A DNA stretch of 64,000 nucleotides from Plantago major (taxonomy: Eukaryota > Streptophyta > Magnoliopsida > Lamiales > Plantaginaceae). The translations under genes were made by a program, and so were the position numbers. Where the stretch lies: the NCBI GenBank assembly GCA_026545765.1, contig CM048842.1, forward strand, positions 70,731,871 to 70,795,870, given 5' to 3'. Positions 34,501-45,800 of this stretch are shown here, piece after piece; positions within the stretch are counted from its first letter, which is position 1; every line of letters begins with the position of its first letter. The notes beneath the pieces were generated by a model. The model did no database searches and was not told where the DNA came from. It worked only from the letters and a program-made list of their open reading frames with translations.

Positions 34501-35955
34501 CAAAGGTCCTTCGATGATCAAATATCTTGAACTACTCAAACAAGAAGTCGGCCTCTTTGAGGAATTTACCCTGGAGAAGTTTGACAGGGCCTGGAACGAA
34601 AGAGCGGACGCTCTGGCAAAATATGCATCCGCAACAGCTGCCCTAGATACTAGGAGAGTCATCCTACTGACTATTACTTACTCATCCGTCATGAGTCCAA
34701 CTGTCATGATGACTGACACGGGAAGAAATTGGATGACTGACATCTTTGGTTATCTCAAAGATGGATCACTACCAGCTGATCCGAAGGAGTCGAGGAGAGT
34801 GCAGTGTAGAGCAAACATATACTTTCTACTAAGAGAAGACCTGTACAAGCGATCTTTCGCTAGGACTCATTTGAGGTGTTTGGGCCCGCAAGAAGCAAAG
34901 ACTGTGCTGGAAGAAATTCACAGCGGAAGCTGCGGAAGTCATTCCGGGGGAAGAACTCTTGCTCAGAAAGTCATTCGACAAGGCTACTATTGGCCTACCA
35001 TTGACAAGGATTCTTCCAACTACGCCTGGAGATGCCCTGATTGCCAATATTATGCGAACGTTCCTCATCGCCCGACACATCCTATGATTCCGTCAATCAT
35101 AGCATGTCCGTTTGATCAATGGGGTATCAATATTGTCGGACCATTCCCGAGGGGCACTCAACAGAAAAAATTCCTAATTGTAGCCGTGGAATATTTCACC
35201 AAATGGGTAGAAGCTGAACCTGTGGCAACCATTACGGAGAGTCGAGTACGGACCTTCATTTGGAAGAACATCATTTGTCGCTTTGGCCTACCCAGAGTTC
35301 TTGTCTCGGACAATGGTGCTCAATTTTCAGGTAACAGGCTCAAGGAATGGTTGGCGTCCTTCAAGATTGAACAACGTTTCACATCTGTTGGATATCCACA
35401 AGCTAATGGGCAAGCTGAGTCCACAAACAAGACAATTGTTAAGATCTTGGAAAAACGGCTGCGAACTTCTCAAGAAAGTTGGGCGGATGATCTAGATGGC
35501 GTACTGTGGGCTCATCGCACCTTCTTGTGAACCCGACTAGAGAAACTCCATTTGCCCTGGTTTATGGCTCGGAGGCAGTCATACCAGCGGAAATTGCCGT
35601 CGAGACTATGAGGATCCAAGAGTTCAACGATACCGTCAATCGTGAAGCTCGGACATTCGAGCTGGACATGCTGGAACAAAAAAGAACTGAAGCCTTGGCT
35701 AATATCCACAGGTACCAAGCAACTGCGGCCCGGGCCTACAATAGGCATGTTCAAGCAAAGGACTTACAGGTCGGAGATCTAGTGCTCCGTCGAGCTGATA
35801 TCTTGAGCAACATTGGGAAGCTTAAGCCTAATTGGGAAGGACCTTACAAGATTGTCAGTGCGAGAGTGAATAGAAGCTACGAATTGGAGGACGAGTACGG
35901 ACACCCACTCAAGCGTACTTGGAATGCCAGGAATCTTCGAAAGTTTTACGCATAA
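31515..35955 (+). pseudogene. pol of the gypsy element (PR-RT-RH-aRH-INT), two frameshifts
   Basis: Protease with L-V-D-T-G-S-S at about 31993; RT with M-D-A-Y-Q-G-F and the catalytic Y-V-D-D at about 33168; a first RNase H (about 33580-33880). A frameshift at about 33930 leads to a second, archaeal-like RNase H with E-V-D-G-S-S, N-N-E-A-E-Y-E-A-L-L, Y-T-D-S-Q-L-V and N-E-R-A-D-A-L-A-K (34262-34620). Integrase follows: H-S-G-S-C-G-S-H, C-P-D-C, S-D-N-G-A-Q-F, Q-A-E-S-T-N-K. The codon at 35129-35131 gives Asn where the first catalytic Asp (W-G-M-D-I-V-G-P) is expected. A second frameshift near 35520 precedes V-Y-G-S-E-A-V-I-P-A-E-I and the C-terminus, stop 35955. The double RNase H places it in the Tat clade. 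Catalysis by this copy is ruled out by the frameshifts and the integrase change. Confidence 0.9.
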
Positions 35956-37060
35956 GAGTGGCTACACGGACCCCTGTCCATCATTTGGATGTTTTGTGAT
36001 TAAATTGTCTATTATGCGGAACTCCGTCAGTTCTGTTTTTTGCTAACTCTTTTGTTATTGGCCGTATAGCCCACAAGTTGTAATTGAATTTCCGTCAAAT
36101 TAATACAACTTCTATCCTTCAATTCATAAATATGAAACTTAGGGTTCAGATGACAAAAGAGCAAGTAATGAATTTTATTCATATACGAAGCAGAGTGTGC
36201 ACAACACTATCTTTGCAGTATGAAACCTCGGATCTCTATCCGGATCTACAGATGCAATACATAAACTGTAGAAAAAGTCTCTGGAGAAACGTCATCTTCC
36301 GTCAAGATTATTCCTCCAACAGGAAAGTACTCTATTAAGTATTCACTTCCGAGGACACCAAGAATCTGATGTGCCTGCACAATACAGAATGATTCAGTAA
36401 GTTGGAATTCTACGATATCATCATACCTTAGATTCCCTCTACGGATCCCGTGCATAGGGTGTACGGACACATTAAAATAGTGAATGTCGGCCCAGTCTGA
36501 GCCACCATGAGCCAATAATTTATCATGGCCAGCCTATAAAAATGGCACTCGGAATCTCATACTCATAAGCAGATTAGGACCAAGTAGAGTTACCTCGGAT
36601 CTTTACAGCATCAAACCTCTTATCTCCGGACAAGGGGATTCTTCAAAGGTACCTGCTTGATCGAATCCGAGCACGAATTCGACGCATTGATCGTACGGCG
36701 ACCCACCCGTCAGCAGCTCCTCAGAAAGGAAAATCTCCTAAAAGGTGGATCGCATGTACGACCGATACGATCATCCGTTAGTCTACCTCCGGATCTGAAC
36801 ATTTCCCGAGATCTGCATTTTTTAACAACTGATCTTGAGCAATCATCCCCTCCAGACCCACGCCACTCTCAAACTCAAAGACAAGCGCCGATTTGAGAGT
36901 GGACGGGAGTCTCGAAGGGGAGACTAGTCAAGAAGTCATCTTCTTATGGGTACCACCGGGCTCAAATTGTGAGATCTATCCGGGTTTGAGAAATAAGGTG
37001 GAGATTTTCAGTAAGAATGGAAATTGGAGTCGTATTTAGGCGATCAATGCAAAGGAGAAC
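35956..37060 (-). other. Post-pol region with a possible antisense leader
   Basis: Downstream of pol on the + strand there is no frame of note. On the minus strand, a TATA box at 37065-37073 is followed by C/T-rich sequence and a short unrecognised frame at 36515-36246 (M-A-H-G-G-S-D-W). This could be the 3' part of an antisense transcription unit, but no splice chain could be defended. Confidence 0.35.
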
Positions 37061-37064
37061 TCGG

Positions 37065-37073
37065 GTATTTATA
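37065..37073 (-). promoter_or_regulatory. Antisense TATA box C
   Basis: Minus-strand TATAAATAC in context GCTCTATAAATACCC, with an ATTGG (inverted CCAAT) about 20 bp upstream on that strand. It is placed to drive minus-strand transcription inside the gypsy element. Confidence 0.5.
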
Positions 37074-37513
37074 GAGCGGATGAACCAATCAGCGTCCGCC
37101 ATGCAAAAAGATTGACGTCGACGATGGGCTTGGGCCACCCGTTTGGGCCGAACAGTGTTGGATCAATTGAGTTTACCTACCTGATCCAGACAAGCCCATT
37201 AACCGTGTCCGAGTTCGTACCTGCTGGCCATTTTGCAAGTAAATGGCATAAAAATGATCCGACAAAGTACTTCTATGAAAAAGGTAACAACTTCATCCAA
37301 TTGAGGTCAGCTCAAATTTCATTAGAAAATCATCCGAGCATACAAAAAACGGAGACTACTTTTTTCCAAGGTCCGAGGACCATACATATGTCTACGGGGC
37401 ATAACCCGCCTTGTCCCTTCAGTGGATTCCCGAGGTTGAGCCTTGAGATTCCGAGCCACCACCTTGAGCCCGACGAGCTTGCTGTTGCATTCGGATCCTC
37501 CTACGAATCATCT

Positions 37514-37795
37514 TCAGCATCCGCTCTCTCTCTCTTCCTCGGCTCGCCTCCTGGCGACCACCGGGCACAAAGGGGGATCGCCTTCTGGATCAAGAATGAT
37601 TGGGGCATCCACTGTGCCTTCACCAGAGTAATTCGGAGGGTGCATGTTCCCGACCTGATTTACCAGTCTTGTGACAATCGCATCGGGATCGTCTGGTTCT
37701 CCAAAGTCGAAGTTCTCCAAGTCAGGTAGCACCACGCTTGTGCTAGAGTAAAGTTGTCTAGCTCGGACTGATTTTTCTCGAGCAGATTCCGACAT
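37514..37795 (-). CDS. Small antisense ORF in the gypsy element, unknown function
   Basis: A 93-codon minus-strand frame (M-S-E-S-A-R-E-K-S-V) rich in Asp, Glu and Pro, with a basic-acidic ending (A-R-R-R-A-E-E-E-R-E-S). The start at 37795 sits about 100 bp downstream of a TATA box (37893-37901), behind a pyrimidine-rich leader typical of a plant 5' UTR. It may be a full small protein or the first exon of a spliced antisense gene. I recognise no domain. Coding status rests on the promoter-like context. Confidence 0.4.
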   Translation of the reverse strand: MSESAREKSVRARQLYSSTSVVLPDLENFDFGEPDDPDAIVTRLVNQVGNMHPPNYSGEGTVDAPIILDPEGDPPLCPVVARRRAEEERESGC

Positions 37796-37892
37796 CCTGA
37801 AAAAATCTGACTTCTTCGAAGAATTAAATTTCTAGCAAAAAGGAGAGATTGAAGAAGGGTAAAGCAGTGAGAAGGGAAGAATTAACATGTCC

Positions 37893-37901
37893 TTATTTAT
37901 A
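37893..37901 (-). promoter_or_regulatory. Antisense TATA box B
   Basis: Minus-strand TATAAATAA, about 98 bp upstream of the ATG of the 93-codon antisense frame, with a C/T-rich stretch between them. Confidence 0.5.
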
Positions 37902-38293
37902 ATAGCAACGAATATTTATGATCGCGCCACATGTCCATCATCCGATGGCTCGGAAGATGAAGGGACGCAGTAATAATGATAATTTCACTGCTTCAACTTC
38001 CTCCTTCTAGAAGATTACGCATCCCCATAAAGCAATTGGGTATAGTAAAGACGAGTAGTCCGAAGATCAACAGGACGATGATAATTTAGCATATGATGGA
38101 CGGATCAAGGAAAATAAAGGAGCACACAATAGTTATATCGAAGCAAATGTCACATTGTACCTAGGACTACAACAAACAACAGAGATGATAGATATTATAC
38201 TTGGCAATGTTCCGTGCCATCAAAAGATCTCGAGATTCAAATGGTTACAAATTTTTCACGGGGCATACCCCGGACTTCTTACTGAGGAGGAGG

Positions 38294-41131
38294 TTAGCTC
38301 GGACCGGCTCTATCAACTCGAGGTGGATCAGCGGAGGACGGATTAACAGCAGCAGCGCGGGATGCAGCGGCTTCATCAAAAGAAGACTGGATGCTCTCGA
38401 ACAGGTTGAAGTCCACGTCATGGCCAACGACCCGAGAAGGCATAAAGTACCAGTCCTTTAGGAAAGCCCTGTAGTTATCAAAAGGTACGAAACATACCTT
38501 TCTGAGGGCATCCGGGACATACTTCGGCATAAAGGGTCCACCATTACTGACGTTAATCTCACCTTCCTCGGTGACCAACTCCGCAAACTCACATGCAGCC
38601 AACCGTTCGTCCGGCACGTTGTCCACAGGGACCTCCACTCCATTTGCATCCGCGGAAGGAATCAATCCTTCTGCCTTCCAGTCAAAGTTCTGCGGAAGCA
38701 ATCCCTTGGACTGCAATTGGCCGATAGCATATGAAAACCCATCCAAGCGAGAAGCGTCGGACTTGTTAGCCATAAAAAACTTGAAGGAATCCGACTTCAT
38801 AAAGTCTCGGACAGCCTCAAGGCGTTCAAATTGGAGGTCCTCGAGGAGGATATCCTTTGAGTCCAGAGAGGCCTTCATAGCCCTACTCATAAAACCCTCC
38901 TGCCAATCAAAGTCCGACTTCATATCCTCCAAGATGGTCTTCAACTTATTGATGAGCGTATCTTTCTCCTTTAGTTGAGCATCCGCCAGCTTCACCTTCT
39001 CCGCCTCATCCGCGGATGCAGCCATGGCCTTGTGCAGCTCCTCTTCAATGGTGGCCCGCTCGCTAGCCTTCCACTGCATAGCCTTGACAAAGCACCCGAG
39101 CTGCAAGAAGTTCGCAGAAATATAAATTATAATTCTTTCATACTAAGAACACGACATAGATAACTTGAACAAGTTACTCACCCGTTGGTATAACTCATGG
39201 AGCTCTCCAACCCGCTCAACCTCAGGGAGTCCGCTAGCCCGCTCATATTCCTTATCGAGAGCGGTTTGGTTGGATGGAAGAATGGCGGACAGCTACTGCC
39301 TCTTTGCCGCAGAAGAATCACCCGGAGTTGCTCCCCTCTTCCTCCCCGAGGTAATCGCGTCCCGCATAAGTACGTCCCGCTGAGGTGCGGATGCAGAAGA
39401 GGCCGGAGGCTTAGATGCGGTGGCACTGCGGGTTGCAGGACCCTTGCCTTTGTCAGGCACCACCAAGACTTGCGGATCCTCCCCAGCCTCGTTCCGCCTC
39501 TCCTCTTCTGCAGCGAATACTGCCGCATTTTTTGGGTCCGCCATAGGGAGACCCGCGGACGTATTGATGATCTTGGTCCTCTGGCCAGTGGCGACTTCCA
39601 GAGCCTGCTGCTCCCTCTGCTGCCTCTTCTTCTCACGGAGTGTCGACATAATATAATCAAACCAGTGAGCTGTGCAACAAGATAAAAATGTTAGACATGG
39701 ATACGTAAAGGGAGAGTAACCAGAATTGCGGAAATGAAAGTTCAAGATAGAGCATTCCAAAGAAAGAAAGGCACAAATCCTAAGTTGAGAATCCTTACTG
39801 AAGTCCGTCTTTCCTCCAACTTCCACGGCGTCAGTCAGTCCACACAAGTAGGGCAGCGGCTGACAGATCAATCCGTGGAACGGATATGTGGGTGGATTGT
39901 TCTTCTTATGGATCTCCGCCACCCACGGAGCCACATTCTTCGGAAGTGGGCGCCAGTCCGGGATACTATCCCTTAAGAACTTTTTTGGCAGCCCCCACTG
40001 CTCTCGCGTCCTTGCGGACATCCCAGGTTTCAGGGCCATCCGCACAAAAATGTACTTATCCCACCACTTCGACCCCAAGGAAGAAATGGAGTCGAAAATG
40101 AAGTTGTAGGGTTTTCTAGCTACAAAAGTATAAAACAGGGGATTCCCCGGACTAAAAGCAACATGGAAGAGCTGCCTGAAGTTTTCAAAATTCACTGGCT
40201 GCCCCTTCTTTTTACAAAAAACATCAAAACAAATGAGGTTACCCAAAGACTTTGGGATAACCTGACTCGGACCGATCCTGATGTGGTTCAGGATATGCTT
40301 TAGCTCGGGCGCAATGGGGACCTTCCATCCACAAGCGAAGGCCACTTCATGCACACACATGTACCCAGCGGGCGGATTACAAAAGGCGTGCCCGGGCTCT
40401 GGAACCATGATTTCAACGGACTCCGGGATCTCCCACTTCCGCCTCCACTCAGGAATGTCCTCAGGTTTTACTTTAGACGGATAGGTGGGGAGTAGCCCGT
40501 CTACATTCAACTCTCCGTATTCATCCGCTATCACAACGGCGGATGAAGGACGAGGGAATTTGATTCGCGCCGCCTTAGCACTGCGACCCTCCGCCAGTGG
40601 AAGATTGGATTGAGCGGATGTCCTAGGATGTAACACAATCCGACGACCAGAGCGTCTCCGTGGGCGAGCGACCGGAGAGGCTTCCTCCTCTTCCTGTTCA
40701 TCATCATTCTCTTCTTCTTCACCATCTTCCTCCTCCTCCTCGCCACCTTCGGGTCTCCCAGTTATGCTCGGGTTGGACAGACCTTTTTCCGCCACAACAC
40801 GGTCCTCTTCCCCAGCCTCGAACATTTCCACATCGTCAGCCTCCCGACCACTATCGCCTTCCCGTTCAGTTTGAGGCTCATTCGGATCCACGGACTCCCC
40901 AACACCACCTATGGTCCGAGATTGGACTAGCGACCTCGTCCTAGCAACATCTCCCTGGCCTACTGCTACGTCATGGACTCTCTGTTCAGCGCCGGAGTCC
41001 CTAGAAGACACGAGATCCACGACCAGATAGTCTCCGACGGATGTGGTTAAGTCTGCAGACTCAGTCTCCAAATTTGCTCCGTCATTATAATCTTGAGCCT
41101 CGTGAACGTTTTGACTATCGCTCCCGGACAT
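38294..41131 (-). pseudogene. Spliced antisense gene of the 'putative gypsy type transposon' (Transposase_28-like) family
   Basis: Three exons on the minus strand with canonical junctions: 41131-39799, 39669-39182, 39100-38294; introns of 129 and 81 bp (GTAAGG...GCACAG and GTGAGT...TTGCAG). Coding phase is kept across both introns. The product would be about 875 residues: an acidic N-terminal third (runs of Glu near residues 135-150), basic R-P-R-R-R-S-G-R-R, a conserved middle (P-E-P-G-H-A-F-C-N-P-P, Y-M-C-V-H-E-V-A-F, W-W-D-K-Y-I-F-V) typical of Tat-element antisense ORF products, and a coiled coil at the C-terminus (E-E-E-L-H-K-A-M-A-A). One in-frame TAG (39295-39293) lies 12 bases after G-D-S-S-A-A-K; otherwise open. 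Function is unknown in the family; not needed for reverse transcription in most elements. Confidence 0.8.
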
Positions 41132-41817
41132 CCTAGGGTAGAAGGAAACGGATCATAAACGACGATTGTGATTGTCCGAGAGTTCATTTATATATCTTAT
41201 TATGTCAAGAGGTCCGAGGAAATCCTACCTTATCAGATTTTCTACATGGATTAGTCTCATAACGCTATGGGCACTAAACTTGGCACACAAGGACGTGCCG
41301 ATGGCACTATCATCTATGCTATGCATCACGTTAACAGGGATAACTTATACGAGACTGTGCCAATCGGCACCAACACATCACCAAATAAGCATGCATTATC
41401 AAGTTTTGGTTACATTGGACATGACATACGAGATGAATCAACAAGTTACCAATGAAGGAGATTAGTACGCTATAGCACAATGGAGGAGTGCTCCAACTAA
41501 GTATACTACTGAAACCTACCACTAGCAGCATTTGCAACCACGGAATCAACAATTGGATACTCCAGCAAGGCAAAAACACATAAGCATGCAGCAAACATAT
41601 CGCGAAAACAAAAGAAACTTCAAGGAGAATTGAGGTATACTTACTTGACAAAGTTGACTTGATAAGCTTGAACGGACGACGAAGCCTTGCTAGCTCTTCG
41701 AGGGTACGAATCTGAGGTGGAAAGTACAAGATTTTGCGAGTTTTAGTTACTCGGATTGCTTTAGAATTGCTCTGAGTATTTGAGGTGGCTAAAGTGTGAA
41801 AGCGACAGATTAGGTAA
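41132..41817 (-). promoter_or_regulatory. Leader of the antisense gene with a probable 5' UTR intron
   Basis: Between the TATA box (41818-41826) and the ATG (41131) the minus strand has a donor-like CAAGTAAGT near 41645 and an acceptor-like C-T-rich run ending CCCTAG directly before G-ATG at 41132. A leader intron of about 500 bp is therefore plausible. This is inferred from consensus only. Confidence 0.45.
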
Positions 41818-41826
41818 CTATTTATA
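41818..41826 (-). promoter_or_regulatory. Antisense TATA box A
   Basis: Minus-strand TATAAATAG in context CCCTTATAAATAGTTACC, suited to direct transcription of the spliced antisense gene. Confidence 0.55.
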
Positions 41827-42414
41827 AGGGACAATTGGGGAAGTCGAAACGTCGCATCACCTGGATTTTAATCCCAACTGTGGATCTTTTTAATCCAACG
41901 GTTGAGCCGGTCTGCAAAAGGCGCAATGACAGTACTCCCCAATTAATTCTCCTCAGAAACGTCACATCACTTGAACTTCCGTCCCCACCGTTGATCTCCT
42001 CAAATCCAACGGTCATATCGGTTCCTTCGGAATCCTTCCCAGTGGACCGGATAGATGACATATTGGGCCTTTTGAACCACTGTTCATCAGCCCAAGCGAA
42101 CCATTCCACATGCTTGGCCCAACGGATCGCTTCTTTTACACTCTTCCACAGAGGTCTTCTTCAGATCCTACCCGTACTCGGATCTATATATCTCGGATAC
42201 AAATACCTTTTCCATCTACAGTCCGAGCTATTACATAACTCGGACTGTAGCAAGAAAGGGGGGGGGGAGAGAGATATTGAATTCCTAAGAACACGGACAA
42301 CGGATCTCGCAAAAATAAAAAGGAATTTTTTTCCTACAGTTAACGATTTGGACACGCTCCAAAACACACTTGTTCTTTTCATAGTTACCAACTATCTTCT
42401 ACTAAGATACTTGG

Positions 42415-42426
42415 AAACTAGGGGGA
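42415..42426 (+). promoter_or_regulatory. Polypurine tract of the gypsy element
   Basis: AAACTAGGGGGA ending four bases before the 3' LTR. It is the expected position of the plus-strand primer; a second purine run (A3G10AGAGAGA) lies about 160 bp upstream. Confidence 0.6.
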
Positions 42427-42430
42427 CATA

Positions 42431-43344
42431 TGTTGATACGGACATCTGTCCAATCCGTTAAGGGCGCCATAGAGCGTGTCCTAGAGCGCATCAAGGCTGA
42501 GATAGCCAATCCAGTGCTAGTCCGACCTCCCAATGGTCCGACCTAAGGGAAACCATCCCAGGTCAACTAGTATTAACAAGTCAACATACCTTCTCAGCTG
42601 GTCCGACCAAGCTAGGTGAATGACTTCTGAACCTGACAAAATGTCACATGGTCTTTCCAAGTACAAAAAACTGTCAGTCCTAGGATGCCAAACGGACCGG
42701 ACGAGAGAATCTCGGACGCCACCATCGCAGTAAGACCAAACGTACATAACATAACCACTGAGATACTTCCGTGAAACTCTAGGTTCGGACACCTTGAGTT
42801 ACCCAAGGCCAGATCAACCAAGCAGACAGATCTGTCCAAGGGACTTACACGGACCCAACGTGCGGAACAGTACTCTCAGAGGGAAAGGTCCAAACTACCC
42901 TCCCAGGCCCATTAATTAGTAATGGATTACTGTTCACTATTGGGCTATGGGCTAAAGGTACATTGGTGTCCAAATTTGGGGCGTACACTTGGCATCATCT
43001 TGTGAGTCACCTCATAAGCATATGATAACTATAAATATAGCCCAAGGTCCAAGACCTTAAGGTAAGTGAGATAAGCAAGTGAAGTAAGTGATAAGTAACA
43101 ATTCCACTATATCCTTCCTCATAACTATTACATTGAGAGCTACCAACTCTCTCTTGAGTAAAGTCTCTTACCGGATTGACATAGGCAATCCGGGTAACCC
43201 TTTCTAACCCCCCCCCCCCCTTAATCCTTTCATGTACTCTTGCACGGACAGATACTGCTTCGGACTTCAAGTAGGAGGCGGGTCCTAGACTAGGTTACTT
43301 GTAATAGTTTAGTTAGTTAGTGTTCGAGGTTTCACCCCTCAACA
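42431..43344 (+). repeat. 3' LTR of the gypsy element
   Basis: 914 bp, TGTTGATACGG to CACCCCTCAACA, followed by the TSD GGACG. It differs from the 5' LTR at about twenty sites, including C-tract length near 43208. Confidence 0.95.
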
Positions 43345-43349
43345 GGACG

Positions 43350-45118
43350 TGTACACTAGCAAGAATCGGTTTCTTCAACATCCTCAAAAACGATGCATGA
43401 CCCATGTAGTATATATTAAACCTTTGAAGAGGCTTTTTTTTAAGATTGATGTTAGAACAAAAATTTTAAATATAGAGCAAACACTATTAAAATCATAATA
43501 TATCATCATTATTATGAAACAATTTTTTAGGACAACGAGATTAAACCTACTTTCTATTCATACCCAACATATAATCGATTCTTTGTTGTTGATGTAATTA
43601 GAACGTATGAAGCAATTTTTCTATTTTGCCTGGAGAACAAAAACATAAAAATGGACGAATCAAGAATTAAAATTGTTTAAAGTTTTAGTGCAACTTTTAC
43701 AAGAAACCGTCTCTTGAAAATACCAGATCAAACATTACATATTTTTTTACAAACATTACATGTTCAGAAATGCATATAATACAATTATAATTCAGGTTTA
43801 CTACACATACGATGTCTAAAGTTAATCATAGAATATTTATAATTAAATGTTATTGTTGATTTGGACTAACTCACGTAAAAGTTTGTAAAAGTTTTAATGT
43901 AAATGGCAAAATATTAATATTGAGTACTGTAACTAAAAAATAAAAACTATTTTCATTTGGACTGTCTCATTTTAACTTGATCTCTCCTATTTATCTATAT
44001 AATCTATATAATACATTAACGAAAAAAAAATTTGAGGTCATTTAAGAGTGTTCACGTCAAACAATTACTTTATGTGACAAATTTATATATTGTGATTGGT
44101 CCACTCAATTGTTGAGTGTTAAATGATATTGTTCTGATTGGTCCAAGTTATTCCATCTCACTGATGCGTTTTGAATTTTGATAAAATCACATTTCCCAAT
44201 GACGTTTCTTAATCCAGGTCATGGTTTTTGGAATATAACACTTCTTCCGAAATTTTTTTGTGTTGCATTCTTAAACATGGAAATACATTTAAACAAGGAG
44301 ACAAAATCATACCCAAAAAGGTAATGTAATAAAATGAGACTAAAGTAATAATTATGAGGTTCAAAATTCTATTTAATTAATTGCTCTAATCATAGTACAA
44401 ATATTCCAAAGTTATTAAATTTGACTTAGGCATAGTATGTAGTATGTACATATTTTAGTTGGTCTACTAAAGTACGCAGTACTAATATATGCACTGAAAT
44501 AATCACATTGCCCTCGAACTTCAACCCCAACAAAATCAATTTATCATTAAAAAAAATCAATGTCTTCTCAAATTAAACTTTAAACTCTAATTCAACACAA
44601 CAAAATTAATTCATCATTAAAAAACAACGATAGCCAATCTTTCTACTCCATCTTCTCCAATTAAATTAAGAAAGATCAACTCAAACACTAATTCAACTTG
44701 AAAAAGAAAAAAATCAATTATCAGAAACAACAATATTACTTCTAATCGTATACGTTTTCTATTCAGCAAAATATTCATCAATTTGGATGAAAGTTAATAG
44801 AGTTGCACTGACACTGAGTATAAGAAAATATAAAGTATGCTTAATTAATTAATTTACACAAACAAGGACCGATATTGTTTTCCATATTTAACTTCAAATA
44901 GAGTACGAATTTTAAGAGTAAATTGTATATATAAATAGAACAATTTAGAAAATTTAAATTTAAATAAATATAAAAGTATGAGAGATAACTCATAAAATAG
45001 GGGAAATTTTATTCATTTAAGATATGTGAAGTTAAGATTGGGAAACAGAAAATGAAAGTAAGAAGTTGAGATTGAGAATGAAGGAGTATTTGATTTGAGT
45101 TTATAAAATTATTTTGTT
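43350..45118. other. Intergenic, AT-rich
   Basis: No supported gene. At 44000-44165 there is a diverged copy of the Helitron-like segment seen at 28336 (TCTATATAATACATTAACG ... TGTGATTGGTCCA ... TTCTGATTGGTCC). Confidence 0.4.
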
Positions 45119-45312
45119 ATACTCCCACCGCCCCATACTCAAGTTCTGGTTGCGGTGATAAGAGGTTTTAAGAGTTAACTATATGAATTAATTGAATAAT
45201 TCACGAGATGTAAGGTTAAATGAGTAAAAGTATAAGATATGTTTCTATGGAAAGTTAAATTCAAATAAATAGAACTAAAATTAAATGTTGGAATGGGGCT
45301 GACTGAAGTATA
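45119..45312. mobile_element. Possible short MITE
   Basis: Ends look inverted but degenerate: left ATACTCCCACCGCCCCATACTC, right end reading inward ATACTTCAGTCAGCCCCATTCC. AT-rich interior, no coding sequence. Stowaway-like by its ends. Confidence 0.4.
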
Positions 45313-45800
45313 TAACACCTTTCTTTTCGTGATATAGTAGTAATATTTAGTTAAATTTTATTTAAGAATATCAATGTTAAAAAGTTATTATTAGGAGAGT
45401 AGGGGTATACATCACTAAGACATTTGCCGCACCTGACAAGAGAACAATACGCATTCCATTTTAATATAATATAGTCGCTTATATTATTCCCTACGTCACA
45501 AAACAAATGACACATTTGAATTTTTATAAAAGTTTAAGGTCAACTTTAACTATATATTACTTCAATGATATATTGAAAAATTCCATGCTTAAATATTGAC
45601 AATTAAATTTATGGTCAAATTAGTCGACTCCATCAGAACATTTTATAGCAATTTTTCATAAATGTACTTCATGCTTAAATAATTCAAATATATCAAGTCA
45701 TTTTTTTTTCTCAATGGAAGAAAACATTAGCTCTCCACCCCAAGTGTTTGGTGTAACCATCCAATTTGCACTTATATCATATGGTCTTTCATACTATATA

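Larger units (their letters stand above)
28870..43344 (+). mobile_element. Tat-clade Ty3/gypsy LTR retrotransposon, 14.5 kb, both LTRs, TSD GGACG
   Basis: Bounded by LTRs of 910 and 914 bp that begin TGTTGATA and end CCTCAACA. The 5-bp target duplication GGACG is at 28865-28869 and 43345-43349. Inside: PBS, gag, pol in the order PR-RT-RNaseH-aRNaseH-INT, a 6.5 kb region after pol with antisense genes, and a polypurine tract. A second, archaeal-like RNase H and antisense extra ORFs are hallmarks of the Tat lineage. By eye the LTRs differ at about 2% of positions, so insertion is fairly recent, yet gag and pol carry several frameshifts. Confidence 0.95.

Noticed and set aside
37112..37729. 205-codon plus-strand frame in the gypsy post-pol region
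   Set aside because: It overlaps the antisense 93-codon ORF and promoter-like sites on the other strand and has no known domain; likely a shadow.
38571..39685. Plus-strand frames of 135 and 162 codons
   Set aside because: Shadows of the spliced antisense gene, whose frame continuity and splice sites are much stronger.
45484..45670. Another Stowaway-like element starting ATTCCCTACGTCACAAAAC
   Set aside because: Only one end is recognisable and no matching inverted end was found.
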